Shown in pieces: positions 27,643-37,640 of a stretch of DNA of 64,000 bases (the stretch's first letter is position 1; each line of letters opens with the position of its first letter). The notes under the pieces were generated by a model that worked only from the letters and a program-made list of their open reading frames with translations, did not search any database and was not told the origin of the DNA. Origin of the DNA: Noviherbaspirillum saxi (GTDB lineage Bacteria > Pseudomonadota > Gammaproteobacteria > Burkholderiales > Burkholderiaceae_D); NCBI RefSeq assembly GCF_003591035.1, contig NZ_QYUO01000001.1:1984001-2048000 (forward strand), written 5' to 3'. The position numbers were made by a program, and so were the translations under genes.

Positions 27643-27665
27643 AGCGGATCGTACTGTTGCTTACG

Positions 27666-29414
27666 TCAAAACTCTTCCCAGTCATCGCCACTGGTGGCGG
27701 GCAGGCGCGGTGCCGGCTTGGCAACTTGCGTCGCGCTTGAAGCCGGCGCTGCCGGCCTGGTCCTTGTTACAGCCTTCGGCGCCGCCGGCGCACGCTGAAC
27801 CGGCGCGGCAACCGCGACAGATGCTGTTAGCGGCGTCGATGCCATTTGGTGCATGGCTGCGTCGCCTTCGCGCAGCTTGAATACGGCAACTGCCTGCGCC
27901 AGGGCGCTCGACTGCGTCTGCATGCTTTCCGCGGTGGCGGCGGCTTCCTCAACCAGCGCGGCGTTACGCTGCGTCATTTCATCCATTTGGGTGATCGCCT
28001 GGCTGACTTCCTGGATACCGGAACTCTGTTCCTGGCTGGCTGCCGTGATCTCGTTCATGATGTCGGCCACATGCTTGACCGAGGTGACGATCTCGTTCAT
28101 GGTCTTGCCGGCTTCGTCGACCAGCTTGCTGCCCACATCCACCTTTTCCACCGAGTCACCGATCAGCGACTTGATTTCCTTGGCCGCACCGGCCGAGCGC
28201 TGAGCAAGATTGCGCACTTCCGCCGCCACCACCGCAAACCCCCTGCCCTGTTCGCCCGCACGCGCAGCTTCCACCGCCGCGTTCAGCGCAAGAATGTTGG
28301 TCTGGAACGCAATGCCGTCGATCACGCCAATGATGTCGACGATCTTGCGCGAGCTTTCCTTGATCGAACCCATGGTATCGACCACCTGGCCGACCACCGT
28401 GCCGCCGCGCATCGCCACATCGGATGCCGACACCACCAGCTGGTTGGCCTGGCGCGCATTTTCTGCATTCTGCTTGACCGTCGAGGTCAATTGTTCCATC
28501 GATGAAGCGGTCTCTTCCAGCGAGCTGGCCTGGGATTCGGTACGCGACGACAGGTCTGCATTGCCTGCGGCGATTTCACGCGAGGCGACTCCAATGTTTT
28601 CAGTACCGGTACGTACGTTTCCGACAATTTCAGCCAGACTGCCGTTCATCTGGCGCAAGGCATTGAACAACTGGCCGATTTCATCCCGGCTGCTTTCGTC
28701 GATACGCGATGTCAGATCACCGGTCGCGACGCGACTGGCAACGGCCACTGCCTGATTGAGCGGGTTGGTAATACTTTTGGAAATCATGAGCGCGAACAAT
28801 CCGCCAACAGCAAGCGCCACTGCACCCAGTGCAAACAGCAGTACCAGCAGACGATTATCGTCGGCCACGGAACCGCTGAGCACCTTGTTCGCCGCAGCCT
28901 GCTGCAACGCGACGAGCTTGTCCATTTCGACTACCGCTTGCTGGTTCAGCGGATCGATACGACTGGAAATGACCTTGGATGCGCCTTCGCTGTTAAAGGC
29001 AAGTGCCTGTCCGATCGCTTCCTTGAATGGCGCTGCAATTTCCTGATCGAGGCGGGCAATCTCGGCCAATATCTTCTTTTCTTCATCGGTCAAGCCGAGC
29101 GCACTGAGCTTGTCGCGTGCTTCAGCGTAGCGTTTGTTTTGTGCCTTGGCGCGGCTTTCTTCTTTTTGCATCGCGCCCACATCGGATTGCAGACCGATAT
29201 TGCGCATGGCCACGCCGCCTTCCAGCAACGCGCTTTTCATTGTGACGGCAAGCTGCCCTTTGATATTCGAATGTTCGAGACCTTCGATCAGCTTCTTCTT
29301 GTTGTTTGTCGTGAGTACGTTACCAATCACGATACTGAGTACGAGAATGGCAAGGATTACGCCAAAGCCTACTCCCAGGCGTGCACCGATACGCAAATTT
29401 CGCAGATTCATCAT
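27666..29414 (-). CDS. Methyl-accepting chemotaxis protein 1 (Tar-like, WEEF tail)
   Basis: This is a classical transmembrane receptor. I use the ATG at 29414, six bases after GGAGG; a second ATG follows at once. About 582 residues: membrane helix 1 (12-33), a periplasmic four-helix-bundle type domain (about 35-185), membrane helix 2, a HAMP domain ([20 protein letters not shown]) and the signalling domain with [20 protein letters not shown]. The C terminus, GDDWEEF, is an xWxxF pentapeptide that tethers CheR/CheB. The ligand cannot be told from sequence. Its signalling part is nearly identical to that of the next two receptors. Confidence 0.95.
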   Translation of the reverse strand: MMNLRNLRIGARLGVGFGVILAILVLSIVIGNVLTTNNKKKLIEGLEHSNIKGQLAVTMKSALLEGGVAMRNIGLQSDVGAMQKEESRAKAQNKRYAEARDKLSALGLTDEEKKILAEIARLDQEIAAPFKEAIGQALAFNSEGASKVISSRIDPLNQQAVVEMDKLVALQQAAANKVLSGSVADDNRLLVLLFALGAVALAVGGLFALMISKSITNPLNQAVAVASRVATGDLTSRIDESSRDEIGQLFNALRQMNGSLAEIVGNVRTGTENIGVASREIAAGNADLSSRTESQASSLEETASSMEQLTSTVKQNAENARQANQLVVSASDVAMRGGTVVGQVVDTMGSIKESSRKIVDIIGVIDGIAFQTNILALNAAVEAARAGEQGRGFAVVAAEVRNLAQRSAGAAKEIKSLIGDSVEKVDVGSKLVDEAGKTMNEIVTSVKHVADIMNEITAASQEQSSGIQEVSQAITQMDEMTQRNAALVEEAAATAESMQTQSSALAQAVAVFKLREGDAAMHQMASTPLTASVAVAAPVQRAPAAPKAVTRTRPAAPASSATQVAKPAPRLPATSGDDWEEF

Positions 29415-29432
29415 GTACTGCCTCCGACTCAA

Positions 29433-29909
29433 GGGTGTTGTTATGTTTAACTCGTTTCAGGCGATTTCCGCTTACGGGAATCCATCACGACACGAGCTTT
29501 AAATATATTACCCTGAAGCAATGGGGCAAGCCATCAGAAAGCGGCAAAAATCCCTGCTTTCAGGAGAAATCCAGGCACTCCAGCCACGTTTTTTACGAAC
29601 GAAATTTCTGCCGCTGTTAATAACACGTATTACGCGTGGCAAAAGGGAGGGAACACCAGCAAGACGCTCGTCGTGCGGTGGCATTGGTGGCGAACTCAGA
29701 TATCAGTCTTAAGGATCTTGCAACTGTTATGAAAGGGCCAGACAGTGCACCGATGGTGCTGCGGGTGCGAACAATGAACGGGCAAAGAGGTGTCGCACGA
29801 CTTCTTGCTGGAGGTTCTCGCGTTAGCAAAAGCCAGCCACTGCTTGCGACACCCCAGACCGATGCCCGTCCTGTTCAATTACATGGCATATCACATCCAA
29901 GGACAGGTA
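29433..29909. other. Non-coding stretch between two receptor genes
   Basis: About 480 bases without a credible gene; the short open frames here have no recognisable product. The only structure seen is an inverted 9-base repeat, GGTGTCGCA at 29789-29797 and TGCGACACC at 29845-29853. The part next to 29432 should hold the promoter of the receptor at 27666-29414, but I found no clear sigma-28 site. Confidence 0.4.
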
Positions 29910-31631
29910 TTAAAACTCTTCCCAATCACCAGACGCATTACTGGACAGCTTTCTTGTATTTGTTGCATTGCTCAATGCTGCAGCGCTGCGGGCCGCCGTT
30001 ACAGGACGTGCGGCAAGCATAACCGGCTTAGCCAATACCGAGTCGGTACGAGCCGGTGCGGCAGCCGGCGGCTTCATACCGGAGGCATGGACCTTGAATA
30101 CCGCCACCGCCTCTTCCAGCTTCACCGATTGCTCCTGCATGCTTTCGGCCGCCGCTGCCGCCTGTTCGACCAGCGCGGCATTTTGCTGGGTCATTTCATC
30201 CATTTGCCCGATTGTGCTGCTGACTTCGGCAATACCGGAACTCTGTTCCTGGCTGGCTGCGGTGATCTCGTTCATGATGTCGGCCACATGCTTGACCGAG
30301 GTGACGATCTCGTCCATGGTCTTGCCGGCCTCGTCGACCAGCTTGCTGCCCACATCCACCTTCTCCACCGAGTCACCGATCAGCGACTTGATTTCCTTGG
30401 CCGCACCGGCCGAGCGCTGAGCAAGATTACGCACTTCCGCCGCCACCACCGCAAACCCCCTGCCCTGTTCACCTGCACGCGCAGCTTCCACCGCCGCGTT
30501 CAGCGCAAGGATGTTGGTCTGGAACGCAATGCCGTCGATCACGCCAATGATGTCGACGATCTTGCGCGAGCTTTCCTTGATCGAACCCATGGTGTCGACT
30601 ACCTGGCCGACCACCGTGCCGCCGCGCACCGCCACATCGGATGCCGACACCACCAGCTGGTTGGCCTGGCGCGCATTTTCTGCATTCTGCTTGACCGTCG
30701 AAGTCAGTTCCTCCATCGACGAGGCAGTCTCTTCCAGCGAGCTGGCCTGGGATTCGGTACGCGACGACAGGTCTGCATTGCCAGATGCAATCTCCCGTGC
30801 AGCCACCGACATCATTTCGGTACCTTGCTTGATATTGCTAACCGTGCTGACCAGATTCGCCTGCATCACCTTCAATGAATGCGAGAGACGGGCTGCTTCA
30901 TCCTTGCCTGCGACATCGATTTGCGTAGTCAGATCGCCGCTGGCAATCGTGTCGGCAATAGCCGCGGCCCGTTGTAGCGGCACGGTGATCGTGCGCGTGA
31001 TGTAAAGCGCAATGAAGGCGCCTAGCGCGAGCGTGATAATACCGACGGCAAGCATGCCCAGGCGCGTCGATGCAAAGTTTTCCTGAGACTCTGCATAGGT
31101 CGTTTGCATGGTTTTTTGCTGCTGCTCCGCCAAGGCCACCAGCGTCGTGGTCCATTTACTATGCGCCGGCAGGAAATCCGTCTTCAGCATGGATGCCGCA
31201 TCAAAATAATTTCCGCCGGTTGCATGTGCCCGTATTTTTTCAATCAGAGGGAGAATTGCCTGTTGCTGCTCCAGCACAGGCACGAGCGCGGCACGGGAAC
31301 CTGCGTCAGTAGCGGTCTTCTTGAAGGTGTCTTCCGCCTTCCTGTAGCCGTCCAGCAGCTCAGCCAGACGTTTGGATTCGCGTTCGCCCTCGGTGGCATC
31401 GGTAGGCGTTGCAATCATGCGCAAGGCCATTGCGATCGTCCAGCCGGCCTCACGCATTTCCATAGCGCTGGTCAGGCTGGCCACTTTTTCGGAAACGATC
31501 AGCTCGGTATTTGCATGCAACGCAGTCATGCGCCACAAACCGAGGATCAATAGCGCGGTTGCACATAGCAGCACGAGACCAAAACCAAGCGCCAGTCTTG
31601 CTCCGATCCTGAGGTTGGAGAGATTGAACAT
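29910..31631 (-). CDS. Methyl-accepting chemotaxis protein 2 (4HB ligand domain, WEEF tail)
   Basis: A transmembrane receptor of 573 residues: helix 1 (about 12-33), a 4HB-type periplasmic domain (35-185; [20 protein letters not shown]), helix 2 (about 188-212, [16 protein letters not shown] at its exit), HAMP, and a signalling domain almost identical to those of its neighbours from [20 protein letters not shown] onward. It ends GDWEEF. The start is preceded by AAAGGACACAAA. A MITE-like repeat lies 52 bases upstream. Confidence 0.95.
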   Translation of the reverse strand: MFNLSNLRIGARLALGFGLVLLCATALLILGLWRMTALHANTELIVSEKVASLTSAMEMREAGWTIAMALRMIATPTDATEGERESKRLAELLDGYRKAEDTFKKTATDAGSRAALVPVLEQQQAILPLIEKIRAHATGGNYFDAASMLKTDFLPAHSKWTTTLVALAEQQQKTMQTTYAESQENFASTRLGMLAVGIITLALGAFIALYITRTITVPLQRAAAIADTIASGDLTTQIDVAGKDEAARLSHSLKVMQANLVSTVSNIKQGTEMMSVAAREIASGNADLSSRTESQASSLEETASSMEELTSTVKQNAENARQANQLVVSASDVAVRGGTVVGQVVDTMGSIKESSRKIVDIIGVIDGIAFQTNILALNAAVEAARAGEQGRGFAVVAAEVRNLAQRSAGAAKEIKSLIGDSVEKVDVGSKLVDEAGKTMDEIVTSVKHVADIMNEITAASQEQSSGIAEVSSTIGQMDEMTQQNAALVEQAAAAAESMQEQSVKLEEAVAVFKVHASGMKPPAAAPARTDSVLAKPVMLAARPVTAARSAAALSNATNTRKLSSNASGDWEEF

Positions 31632-31682
31632 TTTGTGTCCTTTAATTTTGTTGGATACCGGGAATCGCTTCTTCGAAACGTA

Positions 31683-31863
31683 TTAGATGCGGATTCAGTC
31701 TGACTGGCTCAATCAAAGCCGAGGCGGATTGTCCCGAGCAAAAAAGACGGTGCCTTGCCGTGACGGATACCACGACAAGATGGCCTCGGCAGCCCTCACG
31801 CAGCACCTTGCCCCGAACAAGGCGGCCGGCATCGGCGAACGGGTCACGCTCGAATCGCTCTAA
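31683..31863. repeat. Second MITE-like element, diverged copy
   Basis: The ends read TTAGATGCGGATTC...TGAC (from 31683) and, in reverse orientation, TTAGAGCGATTC...TGAC (to 31863). These match each other and the termini of the 14894-15053 element. Inside, CCGAGGCG near the left end and CCGGCATCG near the right end are shared with that element. Length is about 181 bases and nothing inside looks coding. It occupies most of the 248-base gap between two receptor genes, so it may carry or disrupt the promoter of the receptor at 29910-31631. Confidence 0.55.
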
Positions 31864-31879
31864 GAATCGATGCGTGTGG

Positions 31880-33619
31880 TTAAAACTCTTCCCATTCATC
31901 GCCGTTACCGGCGCTCACCGGCTGAGTGGAGCGTGCCGCGGGCTGCGATACCGACCTTGTCTGGACCGCCTTGCCGGCCGAGGGGCGAGCCAAGGCTACG
32001 CCTGCTGCCGGTTTTGCCGGCGCGGATGCAACAGATGACGCAGGCGCCGCATGTTGCTGCATGGCGGCTTGGCCGGCCGGATCAAGTTTGAAAACGGCGA
32101 CCGCCTGAGCAAGTGTGGAAGCCTGGATCTGCATGCTGTCGGCGGCGGCGGCGGCCTGTTCGACCAGCGCTGCATTTTGCTGGGTCATTTCATCCATCTG
32201 ATTAATAGCCTGATTGACCTGCTCGATACCCGCGCTCTGCTCATCGCTGGCTGCCGTGATCTCGTTCATGATGTCGGCCACATGCTTGACCGATTCCACG
32301 ATTTCACCCATGGTCTTGCCGGCCTCGTCGACCAGCTTGCTGCCCACATCCACCTTCTCCACCGAGTCACCGATCAGCGACTTGATTTCCTTGGCCGCAC
32401 CGGCCGAGCGCTGAGCAAGATTGCGCACTTCCGCCGCCACCACCGCAAACCCCCTGCCCTGTTCGCCCGCACGCGCAGCTTCCACCGCCGCGTTCAGCGC
32501 AAGAATGTTGGTCTGGAACGCAATGCCGTCGATCACGCCAATGATGTCGACGATCTTGCGCGAGCTTTCCTTGATCGAACCCATGGTATCGACTACCTGG
32601 CCGACCACCGTGCCGCCGCGCATCGCCACGTCGGATGCCGACACCACCAGCTGGTTGGCCTGGCGCGCATTTTCTGCATTCTGCTTAACCGTCGAAGTCA
32701 GTTCCTCCATCGACGAGGCAGTCTCTTCCAGCGAGCTGGCCTGGGATTCGGTGCGCGAAGACAAATCGGCATTACCGGATGCAATTTCGCGCGAGGCCAC
32801 GCCGATGGTGTCGGTGCCGATACGTACCTGGCCGACGGTATGCGACAGGCTGTCTGTCATTACCTTGAGCGCGGCCAGCAACTGACCGGTCTCGTCGTTG
32901 GATTTGATTTCGATCTTTTGCGACAGATCGCCAGAGGAAACGCTGCGTGCAATCCGGACGGCTTCGTTAAGCGGGTTCGAGATTGCGCGAATCAGCCACA
33001 TGCCGATGAAGGCTGCAAGACCGACGCCCAGCACCATGGCTACGATGGAAATGTTTCGGACAGTAAGATAGAGCGACTGCGTTTTTTCGAATTCGCTGCG
33101 CGCAACCTTTTCTTCCATCTTGATCAGGCCATCGATATGCTCCTGAAAAACGTTGTAATGCTGGCTCATCGGCCCTTGCATCAACTCCATCGCCATTTGC
33201 ACATTCGCTGCGCGCAAAGCCTCGACCGTCGGTTTCAAGCCATCGACGACATACTTCTTGCGGCTTTCCAGCGACTTGCCGGCCATGTTTTTTTCTTCAG
33301 CGCTCAGGTTGGCCGACATGAAGGTGTTCCAGATCTTGTCGATCTCAGCAGTCTTGCGATCCACCTCGTCCATTCGCTTCGTGACAACAGCGGGATCCCC
33401 GTTCATCGACTCGGCCACCGCCATGCGACTTTCCGACGCAATGCGCACAATGTGGTTCAGCTGACTGATGGGAACCATCCGGTCGTCGTAAATCGTCCGT
33501 AAGGAATTATTCGCCGAGCTCAGGCTCGATACGCCTACAACTCCACTGCCCACCAGCAGCAGAGAAAGGAAACTGATCACGAACACCAGCCGTGATTTGA
33601 TCGTAAGATTTTTAAGCAT
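31880..33619 (-). CDS. Methyl-accepting chemotaxis protein 3 (4HB ligand domain, WEEF tail)
   Basis: A transmembrane receptor of 579 residues: helix 1 (about 10-31, [20 protein letters not shown]), a 4HB-type periplasmic region (35-185; [20 protein letters not shown]), helix 2 (about 190-213), HAMP ([20 protein letters not shown]) and a signalling domain nearly identical to the two receptors downstream. The C-terminal tail is GDEWEEF. It follows cheW after 156 bases that contain an AACAAAGGC tandem repeat in its leader. Confidence 0.95.
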   Translation of the reverse strand: MLKNLTIKSRLVFVISFLSLLLVGSGVVGVSSLSSANNSLRTIYDDRMVPISQLNHIVRIASESRMAVAESMNGDPAVVTKRMDEVDRKTAEIDKIWNTFMSANLSAEEKNMAGKSLESRKKYVVDGLKPTVEALRAANVQMAMELMQGPMSQHYNVFQEHIDGLIKMEEKVARSEFEKTQSLYLTVRNISIVAMVLGVGLAAFIGMWLIRAISNPLNEAVRIARSVSSGDLSQKIEIKSNDETGQLLAALKVMTDSLSHTVGQVRIGTDTIGVASREIASGNADLSSRTESQASSLEETASSMEELTSTVKQNAENARQANQLVVSASDVAMRGGTVVGQVVDTMGSIKESSRKIVDIIGVIDGIAFQTNILALNAAVEAARAGEQGRGFAVVAAEVRNLAQRSAGAAKEIKSLIGDSVEKVDVGSKLVDEAGKTMGEIVESVKHVADIMNEITAASDEQSAGIEQVNQAINQMDEMTQQNAALVEQAAAAADSMQIQASTLAQAVAVFKLDPAGQAAMQQHAAPASSVASAPAKPAAGVALARPSAGKAVQTRSVSQPAARSTQPVSAGNGDEWEEF

Positions 33620-33702
33620 TTGTCCCTACCCTCTATTGTTATCGGTCAGGCCGGTACGTTGCCGGCCTGCCTTTGTTGTCTCTCCGAATGGATGGTTCGG
33701 CC

Positions 33703-33756
33703 GTCTTTGCGGCCTTTGTTTTCTTTGTTGCCTTTGCTGCCTTTGTTGCCTTTGTT
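33703..33756 (-). repeat. 9-base tandem repeat (six units) in the receptor leader
   Basis: On the plus strand six consecutive 9-base units of the form GCCTTTGTT (variants GTCTTTGCG, TTCTTTGTT, GCCTTTGCT) run from 33703 to 33756; an isolated further copy is at 33669-33677. On the coding strand the unit is AACAAAGGC. The array lies 20 bases after the cheW stop and 84 bases before the receptor start. Each unit contains an AAAGG that could act as a ribosome-binding decoy. Confidence 0.8.
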
Positions 33757-33775
33757 GCGTGCAACTACGTCGCTG

Positions 33776-34288
33776 TTACGCAGCGATCTTGTCGATGAGA
33801 CCCATTTCGGCGCTGGACATCAGACGGTCGATGTCCACCAGAATCAGCATGCGTTGATCGATCGTGCCAAGGCCGATCAGATAATCGGTGTTGAGCGCTG
33901 TGCCCATTTCCGGCGCCGGCTTGATCTGTTCCGGCGACAAGGTAATGACATCCGACACGCTATCGACCACCATACCGACGACGCGCCCGCCGATATTCAG
34001 AATGATGACGACAGTGAACTGATCGTAGGTCGGTTCTCCGAGCTGGAACTTGATACGCATGTCGACGATCGGCACGATAATGCCGCGCAGGTTCACCACG
34101 CCTTTGATGAAGTCGGGTGCATTGGCGATACGGGTAACGGTTTCATAGCCACGAATTTCCTGAACCTTCAGGATATCGATGCCATATTCTTCCTTGCCGA
34201 GGGTGAAGGCGAGATATTCCTGGCCAGCGATATCGCGGTCGGATTTTTCACCGTTAATGGGAGTGTTCATTTGAATTGCTTGCGTCAT
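33776..34288 (-). CDS. cheW: Chemotaxis coupling protein CheW
   Basis: CheW joins receptors to CheA. The 170-residue protein has the CheW fold motifs [51 protein letters not shown] and [15 protein letters not shown]. It is close to the family length, with a short N-terminal extension. It is 13 bases downstream of cheA. Confidence 0.98.
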   Translation of the reverse strand: MTQAIQMNTPINGEKSDRDIAGQEYLAFTLGKEEYGIDILKVQEIRGYETVTRIANAPDFIKGVVNLRGIIVPIVDMRIKFQLGEPTYDQFTVVIILNIGGRVVGMVVDSVSDVITLSPEQIKPAPEMGTALNTDYLIGLGTIDQRMLILVDIDRLMSSAEMGLIDKIAA

Positions 34289-34301
34289 GGCTAGGTCCCT
34301 T

Positions 34302-36482
34302 TCAGGAAAAAATGGATTCGTCAGCGAGCTGACGGCTGGATCGCAGCAGCGCTGCGACGTCGATGATTAACGAGACGCCGCCATCGCCGAGGATGGTAGC
34401 GCCGGAAATGCCTGCAACCTTGCGGTAATTGGATTCGAGATTCTTGACGACGACTTGTTGCTGGCCTACCAGGTCATCCACAAACAACGCTGCTTTCCTG
34501 CCCTCCGATTCGAGAATGACGACTATGCCTTTGGAAGGATCGGTAAAGCGCGGTTCGATGCCGAACATCTGATACAGAGGAATCAAAGGCAGGTAGTCGC
34601 CACGCACTTTGACCACGCGTCCCTGTCCGCTGATCTCCTTGACGTCGACCGGATCCGGCTGCAGCGATTCAACGACATAGCCGAGCGGCAGGATATAGAT
34701 TTCTTCGCCGACCTTGATCGACATGCCGTCAAGGATCGCCAGCGTAAGCGGCAAGGAAATGGAAATCGTGGTCCCGAAACCCTTCGCCGAGCGGATGTCG
34801 ACCGCGCCGCCCATGGCGGCAATATTGCGCTTGACCACATCCATGCCAACGCCACGTCCGGAAACATCGGTAACGGTATCGGCTGTCGAAAAGCCGGGCG
34901 CGAAGATCAGTTGCCACACTTCCGCGTCCGACATCGAATCCGGCACGGCCAAGCCTTGCGATTTTGCCTTGTCCAGAATTTTTTCCCGGTTGAGGCCGCC
35001 GCCGTCGTCGGTCACTTCAATCACGATATTGCCGCCCTGGTGTCCTGCCGACAGGGACAGCTTGCCGGTCTCGTTCTTGCCGGCGGCCCGGCGTGCTTCC
35101 GGCATCTCGATGCCATGGTCGATACTGTTGCGAACCAGGTGCGTCAGCGGATCGACGATTCGTTCGATCAGGCCTTTGTCGAGTTCCGTGGCCGCACCAT
35201 GCGTGACGAATTCGATGCGCTTGCCGAGCTTGCTCGCGAGGTCGCGCACCATGCGCGGAAAACGCGAGAACACGTAGTCCATCGGCATCATGCGAATTGA
35301 CATCACGGCTTCCTGCAAATCCCGGGTATTGCGCGTCAACTGGCTCACGCTATTCAGCAGTCGTTCGTGCAACATTGGATCAAGCGAACTGGTACGTTGC
35401 TCTATCATGGCCTGGGTGATCACGAGTTCACCGACAAGGTTGATGAGCTGGTCGACCTTTTCAATGCCGACGCGGATGGACGAACTTTCGGCATTGTGCG
35501 CGGCCTTGTCGGCTTCGCGCTTTGCCGCGGGTTTACGATCGACCATGGTCGTTGCCTGCTCCGTCGAGGGCGTGGGTACGGCAACGTATGCCGTCGCCGT
35601 CTCGGTCTTTACCGGCTCAAGCTCAGCCATGGCCGCGGGCGGCTCGAAGGGCTCGAAAAATCCGTAACCTTGCTTTTCTTCCTGCGCCGCCTTTTCGGCA
35701 GCCGCCTGCGCGGCATCCATTTCAAGCGGTTCGAAGAAACCATAACCCTGGGCTTCTTCCTGGGCCGCCTTTGCTTCGGCCGCCGTCAATGTTCGCGCCG
35801 GCGCCTGTTCGGTGATCCTGAGGTCGCTCGGATCGACGATGAACGAACAGATCGCAATGATGTCATCCCGGGATCCATTGCCAACGAGGTTGAATATCGT
35901 GCCTTGGCCAGCGCTATCCTCCTTGCTGATCTGTCCCAGCAAGCCGAGTTCGGCGGCAAGCGCCTCGACGTCGCGCGCCGGCACCTCGGGCAATTCGATA
36001 CGGAAGTGCCGCCCCGAACCATCGCTAGGCGAGACAGTGGGACCCGGGCGCGGCGCAAGGTCCAGCGATGCGCTGGGCAAGGCTTTGGGCATCTCGCCTT
36101 CGGACAGCGACTCGAGCATCATCCTCGCATCGGCGACAGCTTCCTGATCGACCGGTGTATGCAGGCGATGTCCGTCGAGCTGCATCTTCAGGGCGTCCTT
36201 GGCCACCAGAAAAGCATCGACGTGCTCGGCCGACAGGGCCATCTCGCCTTTGCGAATCTTGTCCAGCAGCGACTCGAGTACATGCGTGACTTCGATCAGG
36301 TCATTCAGGCCGAAGGTTCCCGCGCCTCCCTTGATCGAATGGGCCGCGCGGAAGATCGCGTTCAGGTCCTCTTTGTCGGGAGAAGCGACGTCGATTGCCA
36401 GGAGCAGCTTTTCCATTTCTGCGAGGAGTTCTTCGGTCTCGTCAAAGAACACCTGAAAGAACTGGCTCATGTCAATGGTCAT
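34302..36482 (-). CDS. cheA: Chemotaxis histidine kinase CheA
   Basis: CheA phosphorylates CheY and CheB in response to receptors. The 726-residue protein has P1 with the phospho-site H48 ([16 protein letters not shown]), a P2-like region (about 158-222), a linker with two copies of [16 protein letters not shown] (239-254 and 265-280), dimerisation P3 (335-400), kinase P4 with the N box [10 protein letters not shown] and G boxes TDDGGGLN and [10 protein letters not shown], and the CheW-like P5 (about 600-720). A GGAG is 7 bases before the start, and a 16-base palindrome lies just upstream. Confidence 0.98.
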   Translation of the reverse strand: MTIDMSQFFQVFFDETEELLAEMEKLLLAIDVASPDKEDLNAIFRAAHSIKGGAGTFGLNDLIEVTHVLESLLDKIRKGEMALSAEHVDAFLVAKDALKMQLDGHRLHTPVDQEAVADARMMLESLSEGEMPKALPSASLDLAPRPGPTVSPSDGSGRHFRIELPEVPARDVEALAAELGLLGQISKEDSAGQGTIFNLVGNGSRDDIIAICSFIVDPSDLRITEQAPARTLTAAEAKAAQEEAQGYGFFEPLEMDAAQAAAEKAAQEEKQGYGFFEPFEPPAAMAELEPVKTETATAYVAVPTPSTEQATTMVDRKPAAKREADKAAHNAESSSIRVGIEKVDQLINLVGELVITQAMIEQRTSSLDPMLHERLLNSVSQLTRNTRDLQEAVMSIRMMPMDYVFSRFPRMVRDLASKLGKRIEFVTHGAATELDKGLIERIVDPLTHLVRNSIDHGIEMPEARRAAGKNETGKLSLSAGHQGGNIVIEVTDDGGGLNREKILDKAKSQGLAVPDSMSDAEVWQLIFAPGFSTADTVTDVSGRGVGMDVVKRNIAAMGGAVDIRSAKGFGTTISISLPLTLAILDGMSIKVGEEIYILPLGYVVESLQPDPVDVKEISGQGRVVKVRGDYLPLIPLYQMFGIEPRFTDPSKGIVVILESEGRKAALFVDDLVGQQQVVVKNLESNYRKVAGISGATILGDGGVSLIIDVAALLRSSRQLADESIFS

Positions 36483-36507
36483 TATGGAACTCCGTCATCT
36501 GCGCTTT

Positions 36508-36553
36508 ATACCAATCCTGACCCGTAACGTGACAAATGGGTCAGAATTGGTAT
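36508..36553. repeat. Palindromic repeat in the cheA leader
   Basis: Arms 36508-36523 and 36538-36553 (ATACCAATCCTGACCC and GGGTCAGAATTGGTAT) pair at 15 of 16 positions around a 14-base loop. The element is 26 bases from the cheA start codon and in the mRNA would form a hairpin just upstream of the ribosome-binding site. It has no terminator T-run on either side. It looks like a dispersed extragenic palindrome. Confidence 0.6.
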
Positions 36554-36589
36554 TACATGGTTGCTTTGTGATTGCTGCGCAATCCGGCC

Positions 36590-36955
36590 TCAACCGATCA
36601 CTTTCTTTACGACTTCAGTCAGGCGTTGCGGATCAAAAGGCTTGACCAGCCAGCCATTGGCGCCAGCGGCGCGCCCTTTCGATTTCATCTCGTCGCTCGA
36701 TTCGGTGGTAAGCATCAAGATCGGCACTTTTTGATAAGTGGGCAATCCACGCAGCGAACGGATCAGCGTCAGTCCGTCCATGCGCGGCATGTTCTGGTCG
36801 GTCAGCACCAGATCAAATATCTGGCCTTTCGCCTTCTCAAGACCATCCTGTCCGTCGACTGCCTCGGTAACCTGGTAACCAGCGGCTCGCAGGCTGAACA
36901 CGACCATCTGTCGCAAAGAGCCTGAATCATCCACCGCCAATATCGTTTTTGCCAT
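36590..36955 (-). CDS. cheY: Second CheY-like response regulator
   Basis: A 121-residue single receiver domain. The ATG at 36955 follows GGAG at 8 bases and opens MAKTILAVDDSGSLRQMVVF; an upstream in-frame start would add only eight residues. The phospho-acceptor Asp is in LVLTDQNMPRMDG, the switch Thr-Thr in LMLTTESSDEM and the Lys in WLVKPFDPQ. It is clearly distinct from the CheY at 22607-23005. It lies between the CheZ-like gene and cheA in a mot-che operon layout, so it is probably a direct CheA target. Confidence 0.93.
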   Translation of the reverse strand: MAKTILAVDDSGSLRQMVVFSLRAAGYQVTEAVDGQDGLEKAKGQIFDLVLTDQNMPRMDGLTLIRSLRGLPTYQKVPILMLTTESSDEMKSKGRAAGANGWLVKPFDPQRLTEVVKKVIG

Positions 36956-37042
36956 CTTTGTAACTCCTGCAATTTTCATTTCCGGGTCAGCCCGGTTTTC
37001 TTTATGCCCATTCAGCGTCGCCCGGCATCGAACCGAGCGGCA

Positions 37043-37588
37043 CTAGAACAATTCGATGTCGCCGCTTTCCATATGCGTCTGACATACCGCTTTCCACAGC
37101 GCGCTTTCCAGTTTGACGCTCTGCTCTTCCAGCACCGTGTTAATGGTATGCAGGGTCGCGACGATTTCCTCCGCATTGCTTTCGGAAATGCTGGCACTGC
37201 CGGCGCTCAGACCGCCCAACACCTCGCGCAGTCCGATCACGCGGCGCACGGTACGGCTGATCAACTGGCCGGTCATGTCCTGAAACTGCAGGCCGGTCAC
37301 GGCAGCATTGACATGCTTGCCGATCTCGCCATGCCTGGCCTTCAGGTTTTCGGCTATTTCCGGTGTCAGGGTCGCGCCCGATAGCAGCAGGTCAATGGTT
37401 TGCTGCTGGGAGGCGATGGCTTCATGGATGGCCATGAAACTCGTTCCGAGCTTCTGGATTGCCTCGCCAAGAAGAAAGCTGGTCTGCACCAGGTCGGTCT
37501 CGACTTCGTTCAAGTGCTGCGTACCGTGATCCGACAGAGTGGATAACAGATGCTGCACCTGAGAGCCCAACAACTTTTCTTTAGTCAT
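37043..37588 (-). CDS. CheZ-like chemotaxis protein (second putative CheY-P phosphatase)
   Basis: I take the ATG at 37588 (181 residues); a longer frame upstream overlaps motB and looks non-coding. The protein is predicted almost all helical. Residues 100-118 read LQFQDMTGQLISRTVRRVI, matching the CheZ active-site motif QD-x-TGQ with D104 and Q108 in the positions of the catalytic Asp and Gln. It lacks the CheZ-type DDLLESLGF end and instead ends SGDIELF, as CheD does. It sits between motB and the second cheY, which suggests that it acts on that CheY. Activity is inferred. Confidence 0.7.
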   Translation of the reverse strand: MTKEKLLGSQVQHLLSTLSDHGTQHLNEVETDLVQTSFLLGEAIQKLGTSFMAIHEAIASQQQTIDLLLSGATLTPEIAENLKARHGEIGKHVNAAVTGLQFQDMTGQLISRTVRRVIGLREVLGGLSAGSASISESNAEEIVATLHTINTVLEEQSVKLESALWKAVCQTHMESGDIELF

Positions 37589-37640
37589 GAAAATGTCCTG
37601 TCTCCAACAGGGTTCGTCCCGCGACTTGCATCCGACATCC

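Noticed and set aside
29636..30022. 128-codon plus-strand frame between receptors 1 and 2
   Set aside because: Runs into the antisense of receptor 2 and has no family resemblance; a transposase remnant was considered but no motif was found.
32051..33502. 483-codon plus-strand open frame opposite receptor 3
   Set aside because: The same shadow appears opposite the other two receptors because their DNA is nearly identical; no family resemblance.
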